A DNA stretch of 64,000 nucleotides from NCBI GenBank assembly GCA_050084515.1, contig CM114271.1, forward strand, positions 68,386,001 through 68,450,000, in the 5' to 3' direction. This DNA is from Blasia pusilla. Its lineage: Eukaryota > Marchantiophyta > Marchantiopsida > Blasiales. Below the pieces are notes generated by a model. That model saw only the letters and a program-made list of their open reading frames with translations. It had not been told where the DNA came from and searched no databases. Of this stretch, positions 19,490-29,330 are shown piece by piece (position 1 is the stretch's first letter; every line of letters begins with the position of its first letter). The translations under genes and the position numbers were made by a program.

Positions 19490-20585
19490 CAACTCTCAAC
19501 AATCGCCACCCCAAAACCTCAAACCTCCACAATAATGGGTGCCTCAACTCTCAGCCCTGTACTCTGAAATCTCAAAACCCATACCTGTCTAACCCTGCAC
19601 CCTGCACCACGACTGCCTCAACTCTCAACCCTGGACCGTCAACCCTTTAAACCATATTGTTTGGGTGTTTCAGTTCAAGTTTCTGGGCGTTTGTATGTAT
19701 AAGCAAGCAGAATATGTACAGAGACCAGAAATTGTTCCCCAACTGAAATGCAACCCAATATTTCTGCCGAACATTGCGAATTCCAATCCCAAATTTTTAC
19801 ACATGCTCTGTGACATGAGCTGTTATTTTCTCAGTGAGAATTGAACGACCAAGGAACTACTTAGGGTTAAACCCCATCACCGTGGATTGATATCCGTACG
19901 TGAGCGGTTGAGGACGAATAAAATACAGAACACCAAACACCAAACATCGGAACTTGTATAGTAAAAACACCAGAACTTGTATAGTAAACTGCTTCGACAT
20001 TGTTGAACTATTCCACGGTTCTAGAGCAATTGTTGGCCAACTCTCAACAATCGCCACCCCAAAACCTCAAACCTCCACAATAATGGGTGCCTCAACTCTC
20101 AGCCTTGTACTCTGAAATCTCAAAACCCATACCTGTCTAACCCTGCACCCTGCACCACGACTGCCTCAACTCTCAACCCTGGACCGTCAACCCTTTAAAC
20201 CATATTGTTTGGGTGTTTCAGTTCAAGTTTCTGGGCGTTTGTATGTATAAGCAAGCAGAATATGTACAGAGACCAGAAATTGTTCCCCAACTGAAATGCA
20301 ACCCAATATTTCTGCCGAACATTGCGAATTCCAATCCCAAATTTTTACACATGCTCTGTGACATGAGCTGTTATTTTCTCAGTGAGAATTGAACGACCAA
20401 GGAACTACTTAGGGTTAAACCCCATCACCGTGGATTGATATCCGTACGTGAGCGGTTGAGGACGAATAAAATACAGAACACCAAACACCAAACATCGGAA
20501 CTTGTATAGTAAAAACACCAGAACTTGTATAGTAAACTGCTTCGACATTGTTGAACTATTCCACGGTTCTAGAGCAATTGTTGGC
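19490..20585 (+). repeat. 548-bp tandem duplication
   Basis: Two head-to-tail copies, 19,490-20,037 and 20,038-20,585, each running from CAACTCTCAACAATCGCCAC to GAGCAATTGTTGGC, nearly identical to each other. The second copy is followed by the region leading into the right arm of the inverted repeat. No ORF or terminal motif explains it. Confidence 0.95.
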
Positions 20586-20676
20586 GTACTCCTACTGTGT
20601 GATCTACTTCGAAGAGGGCCAATTTCCTTGGCCTCGTCCAGCTTAGAATCTGCCAGGGAACATTATTCAGCCCAGG

Positions 20677-20847
20677 ATGAACGCGCGCGCGGAGGGCATG
20701 GAAGGTGTTATTGATGCACTAGGTAATGATGACGAAGATGAAGTGGTCCTCAGACGTGCTATCCGCCCGATCGTGCTGGCGCTGATTTGCAAACCCGTTC
20801 GATCTTGAGCTAAGGGACTTTCGGCGGAAGAGCAGGAGGGGTTCTGA
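20677..20847 (+). pseudogene. Small ORF, copy A (broken)
   Basis: ATG at 20,677 in an ACGCGCGCGCGG context. The frame is lost near 20,768-20,800, where copy B reads CGACTGTGCCTGG. See 53,615-53,785. Confidence 0.35.
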
Positions 20848-23274
20848 TGCATGCGCATATCTTTGGGTTAGGGAAGTAAGAGTAGTCGCATGAAATTTAG
20901 ACATAGTCATTAGACAAACCCCACTTCGACTTTAGTAAGCATGCTACAATAGCAGCTGTCAAGTCATATAGGGATAAAGTAGCAGATTCATCAAATATTG
21001 CAAGTTCAAGGTAGCAGTCGAAACTACTAAGGTGACCTTCAATACGAAGAGAAAATCAATGACATTTAGTCAACAAAGAAAAAATCGCCATATGAACCGA
21101 ATAGAGGGAACCCGGTCGGTCTCCCAAGCCGCCACCCTCGAGGGACTTAAAATATGTATTTTCTCCAAAGGGGATTTAGTCTGCATTTGCACAAAATTGA
21201 GAAGAATACGAGTCACTCTGTGCAAGATTTTAATACATGACGTTTTCCTTCCTACTCTAAGACGCTATTGATGAGCTACATACAGTTCCTTGTGCTAGAG
21301 GCGCTTTATTTTAATATAATATTTAATCTACACTCGTAGTAAGGAGTATCGATGCTCTCTAGTCACATCCCCAAGTGTTCGTGCGGCACTCAACAGAGGT
21401 GTGTGGTTCCCGAGTGAGGTTCATATATCCGTTGCATCCTCCTCCCTCTCACTCCCACCCAGTTTCTTGTCCGTGCTTCCTTCAATAAGGTCTTGTTTGT
21501 CGGCGAGGAGGATAGGTGCTCGTATACTAAGGGCTAAGAATCATAATTCTCAAGGCAACCTAAGTATGGTAGATCCCCAATCACATGTGATTCATTCCTC
21601 CAAGTCCGTTCGGCGGCTCATCGTCCCTTTGGACCCGACAAGGCCATTATAAGTAAACATTTGGATAGAGCTTTTGATGAGGTCGATGATGTCCACGATT
21701 CCCAACATTTGCATCAAGTCGGTAAGCTGTGGACGCCGAGTGCATAGGTGCCGATGAAGCGGGTGGTTCTTTGGGTGCCTTCGGCAGATTGTCCACGTAT
21801 TACCACCACCAAAGCAATGTTTGTCGCGATCTGGCTTTGGCGATCGGTGACTTGTGGTGATCCGCCGCTCGACGATTTATGAAAGTAGAGCCTCCTCGAT
21901 CGTTGATAGAGGCACCTTGCCTGGCCAGACAAGCAAGGCTACCAACTTGATGACACACTTTCTTGGGATAACAAAGCGCATCTTGACCTGCAAAAATCGG
22001 TGTTGGAGCCGTTATATAGGTGATGATTATACTAAGTGAAGAGAGAGTTCTCAATTTTAAGTTGGCAACATAAAGAATGTAAATGAGTTTTGGAATTGGT
22101 GCAACCAAAGTGGCCTTTGTCAATAAGTGTAAGACAAGCCTGGACAAGAGCAAACAACACAATCAAGTATTGTGGATCCAATGCAATCTTCTTTTACTTT
22201 CACGACTAAAATCCGAGTAAAATAAAGGCCGATACTAGGGCTTTTCTTCTTGTGGCTAGTTTAGACAAGAAAAGGGAGGAAGAATGCAACATGGACTTCG
22301 AGAAGCCAAGAACCTCTCAAGATCCACAAGAGCCTAGGAAGAAGCATAATAAAGGAAACGAAACGATCTGTCACAATGATTTATTGAGAAAGTGCTCGGA
22401 TATCGAACATCAATAAGTAAACACATAGCAAAGGTAAACACTCTCACAGCCTCGCAATGCGATCAAATTTAGCAAATGCAATCAGACAAAGCATAACAGA
22501 GCAGACTGCAGAACAAACTATGGTGAGAATTCGAGAGAGCGCTCTCGCAGAGCACTAAGCGGCCACAAGTCATGAGGCAAACCAAAACCGCCAATTCGCA
22601 CACAATTTCGCTCGCTTCCCAAGCGGACCTCCAATCAACGCGCGGAGGAATGTCGCTCACGCCTTCACAAATATTGATCCGCGACGCTTACAAAAAGTGA
22701 CAGATTTCGGTGGTGCAATCTACTTCGATACATTAATTGGGCAATTGGCCTCTTAAATACTTAAGGAGTGACTTCTTGGGCTTACTTCCATCAGCCAGCT
22801 GTTCGTCACTTTAGTGTGTGCCTCCGTGGCATTCCTAGCGCACACCCAGAGTCCCAGACTGAAGGCCCATTCACATGATCGACAACCGACGGCACTTCTG
22901 GAAGCAGCACACAGATTCAGGTCAATTGCACAACCACCGGATCGTATTTACAACACAGCTGAATTGACCGGAGAATTCCGACCGAAGTCGTTCGTTGGGA
23001 TTAGATGAGAGTAAACAGTCTCGTACGAGTCGAAGGCGGGTGTAGTTCTGCCGGTGGGGGTTTAAAGTTCCTGCTGCCTCCAAAAGCACAACCCAATTCA
23101 AGTCCCCCCAAAATGTGTATATTAGTTTGTGTTCTGGCTGGTACGGACTCATTTATAAAGTGTAAATTTAACGAGATGTCTCAAAAGGACCTTTTTGTGT
23201 ATGGTTGATTATGTCGACTACGGTAGTCTGTTGAAGTCACCCTAAGACTTGGAGTTTGTTGTTGTTATTATTAA
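20805..23274 (-). repeat. Right arm of the long inverted repeat (partner 4,081-6,780)
   Basis: Reverse-complement counterpart of the left arm, running from CTTGAGCTAAGG at the inner edge to TATTATTAA at the outer edge. It holds a minus-strand Hce2-like gene at 21,560-21,981. The whole arm-to-arm structure spans 19.2 kb with a 14 kb centre. Confidence 0.85.
21560..21981 (-). pseudogene. Hce2-like secreted protein gene, right arm, copy A (frame broken)
   Basis: Inverted counterpart of the left-arm gene, with ATG at 21,979-21,981 and TAG at 21,560-21,562. The start follows a TTTTTGCAG acceptor and is preceded by a putative leader intron. The hydrophobic start is readable. Indels near 21,717-21,850 and 21,610-21,620 break the rest. 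Most breaks coincide with positions where copy B has CAG or CTG, so they may be sequencing artefacts and not decay. Confidence 0.55.
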
Positions 23275-23372
23275 TTTGCTGGGCAAGTAAAAGATTTTCA
23301 TAACGAGATGGAGCTATCAATCATGCCAAAATACGTAGTGACAAATCAAGGGTTCATTTTAAAAGAAATTAT

Positions 23373-24095
23373 TGTTGAGATATGTTAGCTTAACCTGTGA
23401 TTAGCCCACTAATCAAGCTAACTCACCATGTATATATGTATTGAGCAGGATGGAGAAGAGTCACTTTTGCTATTCACTTTGATTGTCTCCCAACACTTAT
23501 GTTGTTCGGAGTTTTTTTAGATCATTATGTAGACTCTAACTTTGGCCTCACAAGACTAGCCTATCTTCATAGCCAGCTTTCAACGTTTGATTGACCTGCC
23601 ATTTATGGTTCTTTGACTCGTTTCCATTCCTTTCTTCCAAACTAGGCTTAGTAGTGGTTGCTAAACAACACAAGCCTGCTAGTGCCCCTTTCTCATCCAA
23701 ACAAGAACTATGATGGGGGAACAGAAGCTCATAATTCCTACAAGTTCCGGCCAAAAATGGTGTAAATTTACCCCAAAATCTGCAATTTCATCAGAAATAG
23801 TCATTTTGTACCAAAGTTTGCATTTTGAGGATTGTGCCACAAGGCCAATTTTCCAAAACACAAAAAATCATAGAAAAACAAATCAAACCCATAGCAAAAC
23901 AAAGCCAAAACGAATAATCAAGAATTGTTCTAACCCAAGGTTTAGGTTAACATGTAACCTCTAATTAGAGTAGTAAGGTAGTGACCATAACTACCCATGG
24001 ATGTAAGTATGGAGAATATATAAGTCCCAACATACTAATGAAGGGAGTAACCACTTTTGGAGAGTCTTGCTTATGATTCCAATTCCTCCACAACA
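23373..24095 (+). mobile_element. Probable LTR with primer site
   Basis: TGTTGAGATATG at 23,373 and CCTCCACAACA ending at 24,095 give a TG...CA unit of 723 bp. It is directly followed by CGTTATCAGCACC, a motif that commonly follows the 5' LTR in one group of plant Copia elements. The middle (about 23,530-23,890) could be an insertion. The interior after 24,096 does not show gag. Confidence 0.45.
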
Positions 24096-24530
24096 CGTTA
24101 TCAGCACCTAGCTCCATGAGCAATTTCCTTTATGAGAAAGGCCAGATTTATAGTGAATGTTCATAGATTTTGATTTTGTCTCACCGCTTGAGTGAAATTG
24201 GTTTCCCCTTTCGAGTTATGGGCTAGACCTACGTCTTGATTGCAGATTTAGAACAAATTTCCATCCTAACTTTCAATGCGATACATAGCCACAATGTGAG
24301 AATTTTGGTATAGAATTTGCTAGTCTATTTAGGCCATGTGATGCCTCTTATGATCATTCTCGAAAAGAAAGAGATTACACAAATTGAGTGAAGAAATCTT
24401 TTTGCAATACAGCTTAACACGGAAGCCGGAATCCATTTACAATATCCATTTTTCATATTCAAACTAAGTAAAAATTATGCATGAGTTGTTTGTTAGTGAC
24501 TTCAATGTTCAATCCATGCCTTGGATATAT
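24096..24530. other. Retroelement leader, no gene seen (copy B: 57,029-57,464)
   Basis: DNA after the primer-site motif, unusually well conserved between copies (few differences over 400 bases), without a usable reading frame. Confidence 0.35.
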
Positions 24531-24550
24531 GTTTTGAGTCGACTCAAAAC
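24531..24550. repeat. Perfect 20-bp palindrome
   Basis: GTTTTGAGTCGACTCAAAAC is fully self-complementary and lies just 3' of the DUF7869-like gene's last codons (minus strand). Copy B: 57,465-57,484. Confidence 0.9.
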
Positions 24551-24553
24551 ATT

Positions 24554-27500
24554 CTAAGTTGGAATAGTTAATTGTACATCTACAATATTTTGCTCTTTCA
24601 TGCCTGACTTAAAGCAATACATTGCTGAGCTTGCAAATTGCCAATGTACATTATCATTGGGAAACCCAGGATCCAACTCCCAAGTCTTCGTGGATTCAAA
24701 GCAACGTTGATAGCGCGCACTATCATTTGCATCATGTTTGCCATGTTTAGGCCTCCACCACTGCACTTGGAACATAGGAGCATATTGCTTAGTATTGACT
24801 CCATCATCTTCTGAATTTGGTACACACCCTTCTTTGGTTTGAGAATCCATTGTAGGTACCTCATGGTTTGGGTCTACAGTACTTAAAGCTCTCACCAACC
24901 AGAAGTGTCATTTTCCATTTTTGTGCTCCCATGAATCCTTAGGGCGGATGAACACAAAGTGACCCTCTTGTATGTCTTGCATGTAGAGGAATCCAATGAG
25001 CAAGCTCCTGTTCTTGTCAAGAACCAACAAAGTGTCTCGCTTGATCCACCATCTCCTCCACGAACTCATTTTGAAGTTCCAACATCTCTGCATTCAGTGT
25101 AGGCTCCATGGATGGCTCTACGGTACTTACATTCACCTTGTCTCTAGTGCCATGGTTTGTCTTGGGCCAAAAGTCAATTGTTAATGTTGTGGACTCTTCT
25201 TCCTCCAATGTCAGATGTTCACTTGTCAATGTCTCCACAATCCTCTATCAATATTTGAATAGAGGAAATATCTCTTGATATGCCACAAACGTCTCATCCT
25301 AACAACTATTTGCAAGAAATCAATATAGCGCTTAAGGAATGGAACTATGTCCTCTACCTTCTTTCTGATGTCCCTTGAGATGGACTTTGTAGTAGGTTCA
25401 CCTTTTGGTGGAAACCATGATTAAGGGGTACCAAAAGGTGCAAAAAGGACTCCAGATTAGCCCTCATAGTCCTCATTATCAAAGGAGATGAGAAAGGAGT
25501 AAATTAAAGGTTGACACACTTCCTCTAAAGTTGGACACACTTCCTCAAAGTTGGGTACACTTCCTCAAAGGTGGGGCATGCTTCCAAAGATCTAGATTCA
25601 AATGTAGCCTTTGATATGCCAAAATAAGATCACTACCCTTGAGTGTAACAGCCCCCCCCCCCTATTTATTGCAAAAATCACAAGGACTCACTCCTTTTGG
25701 TGGAGACTTTGGAGATCCTTTTTTGGTACCCCTCAATCTTGCTTTCCACCTTTTGGAAGAATAACCTCATTTGATGTAGCATCTATTCTCCAAAAAGACC
25801 TTGAGTTCCACTTGGGGGGTACCATGGTTGCTTGATGTGTGCCTTGTATTGATATATTGGAACATTATCTTTCATTGAAAACAGAAAGGCCATGGGTTAT
25901 GAATGTCCTTCTATGCCTTTCATTTGAAAGGCCCTTAAGTACTCCTTGTAGGAAGCCACTTCTTGGATCAATCGTAGCCTTTGGGTGAATGCCTTCACAT
26001 TCCCAAACCTCAGCCATCAAACCTAAGAGCGTAGATACCTCTTTGTACTTCACTTGATGGGATACCTTTGAGAACAATGCATCAACATCCTCATGGGTGT
26101 GGCCAACCATGAAAAATGACATTTGCACTGTTTCAAAAACCCCTCTACTAACCAATTCGCTATAGAAGGCCATCACATATTGGTTCTTGTTGTCCTTTGC
26201 AGAATTATCCATTTGCAATGTTAAGTGCCTTGGTAGGGGCTTGAAGGAGGGACCACTTGCCAAATTTGAATCACCAGCAACTGACTCCTTTGAACTATTC
26301 TTGTTGAGTTGGTCATCTTCATCTCCTCGGAACCAAAGAATAGATATATATTTTGGTTCCAAGTAACCTTTCATAAAAGCTTCAAAGTCCAAAAGGGAAT
26401 GAAATATTGGCCAAGTTGCACTCCACTTGATACCTTCAAGGAGATCCCCTGTCTTGTCCCCATTATAATCTTCAAGATCATGAAGACATTTTTCCAACGA
26501 TTTCATAGTGAAGTCTACATCCCCAAGCCACAATCATGTCAAGTTGAAGTGTGCATATACTCCATGATCTTTTCCATGAGTCAACATCCCAGTCAAAGCT
26601 ATAGGAAGAGGTTGACCACTACCACATATGATTTTGGAGTGGAGACCAATCTAGGGATCCAAGTCTTGGCTTGGTCCATTTATCATGAATGATACATAGA
26701 TAGTTCTCAAGATCCTTCTTTGCAAGAACTCTATGAGCATAGTAGAGGTATCTCCTAGACATTTGTTCATGGAGATGTCTACATCTTTTCTCTTCGATCT
26801 CTGCACGCTCTTTCTTTATTTTTTCCTGCATCAATTGATCTTTGAACTTTGTACAAAATGTGCATTTAGCAAATGCACTCCCCTTGTGAAAGTCAAATTT
26901 TTCAAATGATTCATTCCAAAACCTGTACAAGATACAATAGCCTTTATAACAAGTGCGTAACCATCCAACGTTCTCCATCTTGGTCAACACCTCCTTAAAT
27001 ATTTTCTTCTTGCTATAGCAAGATGGAAGGTCATATTCAATAGTGTCGGTGCCATGAGATCCACCATATGGAAGATGTGGCATTGGTTTCCCATTTTGGA
27101 TTAGAATGGCCTCCAATAAAGCACGAGCATGCAAGATGCTCGGTCGTGTCTTATGTTGGCCTCTATTCCCATGGAATCCAACTAAATACCCTGATTCATA
27201 TTGTGTCTTGTATGCGTAGAACTTGGTCATACTAAAATCATGCATTTTTACAAATGCCTCCCTATATACAACACGGCCCTTTAACACAAAAGTCCCTTTC
27301 TTCACCATCTCCTCCTCTCTAGAGTGGAAAAGATTGAAAATGTGAGTGGTTTTGTTATCTGATGACATGCCATGATACTCCCTCCTCATATCTTTCAAAA
27401 ACTTATGCGGCATATTTAGGCAACACTTCATCTTGCAACAATCGATTCTTCTCACAACATCAATAGAAACTTCTGTTATTTTTGAAATGGCCTTAGCTTG

Positions 27501-27626
27501 AAGGTGGCATCTCCGTTTCTCTTCAAGGTACATCTTGGTCCTTTTGATGAAAGTGTATGGTCTCTTTCCACCTTCACATGAATTTTTCACATTTGCATCA
27601 TATTCATCTCCATCCGACCCAGACAT
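24554..27626 (-). pseudogene. DUF7869-like (putative transposase-type) gene, copy A, split by a MITE
   Basis: The minus-strand coding region is about 900 codons long when its pieces are read in order. The first ORF is 335 codons (27,626-26,619, MSGSDGDEYDAN...), with a Cys-rich segment KCTFCTKFK near 26,860. After a frameshift near 26,620 and a TGA near 26,536 a second ORF (26,533-25,865) carries LTLQMDNSAKDNKNQY (about 26,203) and VGHTHEDVDALFS (about 26,095), the two signature motifs of DUF7869 proteins known from repeat-rich plant, oomycete and animal genomes. A MITE interrupts it at 25,407-25,750. The C-terminus has GHFVFIRPKDS and MFQVQWWRP and ends at 24,554. Acidic residues in both motifs could form an RNase H-like active site; that is inference. 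Confidence 0.75.
25407..25750. mobile_element. MITE (344 bp) with 4-bp target duplication, in the DUF7869-like gene
   Basis: Ends are GGTGGAAACCATGATTAAGG and, on the other strand, GGTGGAAAGCAAGATTGAGG, both followed by GGTACC. It is flanked by TTTT at 25,403-25,406 and 25,751-25,754. Reading across the insertion minus one TTTT keeps the host gene in frame (…VILPKGEPTTKS…), which fixes the boundaries exactly. It shares terminal sequence and internal phrases (GTGGAGACTTTGGAGATCC) with the MITE at 8,319-8,675. It contains a C-run (nine C) at 25,651. Confidence 0.85.
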
Positions 27627-27741
27627 GTCATTCTCCTCACAATCATTGAGAATATCTCAAAGGAAATGTTGTTCACATACTAACATGACATAACTGATTG
27701 GCCATCTCACCAATTTAGTCACACCATGTGGAATTCCAGGT

Positions 27742-28113
27742 AACTCATTGATGTTGAGGACAATACGTAGCAATGGCAACACCAACACGATCCTCTCCGA
27801 GAATTTCACCATCCACCACACCAAGGTTGAATGGAATTGTTATGATGTCATTTGCAATTGGAACACTTTGATCCTCCTTGTAGAGTGTAACTTCTTTTGC
27901 CATCCAAATAGTCTGCAATGTAAAATCCTTTTATTGACTTTCATCGTTGCCATCAGTCTCAATTGATGAGTGTTTGGAGACATCAACTATATCCCACATC
28001 ATCCATGTATGCATTCTATCTTGAACAGTATCTGCACCCGCATGTGGATATGGTAATATCTCATTACCCACAATAACATTTGTGGTTTCAACAACTACCC
28101 TACCTACTCCCAA
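27742..28113 (-). CDS. Unknown ORF fragments upstream of the DUF7869-like gene
   Basis: The minus strand has GRVVVETTNVIVGNEILPY in a 60-codon frame (28,113-27,931) followed directly, after one stop, by a further open stretch (27,930-27,742) reading FNLGVVDGEILGEDRVGVAI. They may be N-terminal exons of the DUF7869-like gene or of an adjacent element. Both are intact in copy B (60,668-61,039). No family recognised. Confidence 0.35.
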
Positions 28114-28308
28114 TAGTGTTACATCTAAACGATCAGCACGACGACCTCGTTCCCATCAACACATCCGCAATACCATCCAATAGCACGCCGACACATCATG
28201 TACGTGGTTCACCATCAAGGGCTACATCCACTAGTGAAATCATCAGAGCTTTTATTCACATTGTGTACACCATCACCATAGCTCTCACACCTCAAGCTCC
28301 AAGCTCTC

Positions 28309-28694
28309 ACTCACACTCATACACTCACTGTGTGTGTTCATACATAGTATACAATCTCATAAGAGATGCCATAAGATAGACTAGATAAGGTCTATCCCCT
28401 AGACTAGGTCTATCCCCTAGTCATAAGTCAAACACTTTGGTCAAAGACCCTGGTTAACCACTCGGTTAACCTAACCAAGGTAGAGCCAAAACCTTTACAA
28501 ACTCACACTCATACACTCTTTGTGTGTGTTCATACATAGTATACAATCTCATAAGAGATGCCATAAGATAGACTAGACAAGGTCTATCCCCTAGACTAGG
28601 TCTATCCCCTAGTCATAAGTCAAACACTCTGGTCAAAGACCCTGGTTTACCAACCTCGATTAACCTAACCAAGGTAGAGCTGAAACCTTTACAA
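28309..28694 (+). repeat. 192-bp tandem duplication
   Basis: Units 28,309-28,500 and 28,501-28,694, each beginning ACTCACACTCATACACTC and containing a doubled GGTCTATCCCCTAGACTA motif. The two units differ at about a dozen positions. Confidence 0.95.
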
Positions 28695-29330
28695 ATAGGA
28701 TATTATGACATCGGTTAGATGGTTCACATTCTGATATTACTCCCCTCGCCACAAGTTTGCCCAAAATGAACATATCAACTGATTCACCCACAGAGAATTG
28801 AATACCCATTTGTGATTCATTCCTAGAATTCAACCTTTTTCCATCACCATGAACCTATCCTATTTTCCCCTAACAAAATATTATGGGCTATATCTGTTGG
28901 GTCTGTCCTGTGGACCGTCCCTATCCCAACAATGTCTCCATCCATTGTCAATTTCACTTCATCTCCCCCCTTGAATTTCCCATCTTATGCTCCAATCTGT
29001 GTCCCACAAGCAAATATATCAAATTAGTATACATACAATTTGAATAACCAATTGCCCAACAAAAAATTGCCAGGAGCCTCGCTCCAAGAGGGAGGTAGTT
29101 AAGGCCCTAGACAAAGAGGAAAAGGCCTCTTAGAGCGATGCAGACCGAGATCCAAATGACGATGTGAAAATTGCTACCCGAGATCAAACGTGGCTCAAGA
29201 AAAACAGCGGGACTCTCATTCTCGGAAAAAGCTAAAACCTTGCATGGAGAAAAAGGTAGGAGTCTTGCTATCGGAGGAAAGCGAACTTGGCTCTAAGAAA
29301 GAGGAAGGAGCATCGCTACCATAGCGATGC
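28695..29330. other. No recognisable gene (copy B: 61,621-62,259)
   Basis: AT-rich, then a stretch with recurring (C/G)ATCGCTA-type phrases near 29,110-29,340. Possibly the decayed 3' continuation of the OrsD/RecQ-like gene, but no helicase motif is readable. Confidence 0.35.

Noticed and set aside
28226-28233. Second CACTA end (CACTAGTG) pairing with 13,310
   Set aside because: CACTAGTG is self-complementary and occurs by chance; the flanking bases do not match the CACTAGTGCAAAA terminus or its inverse.
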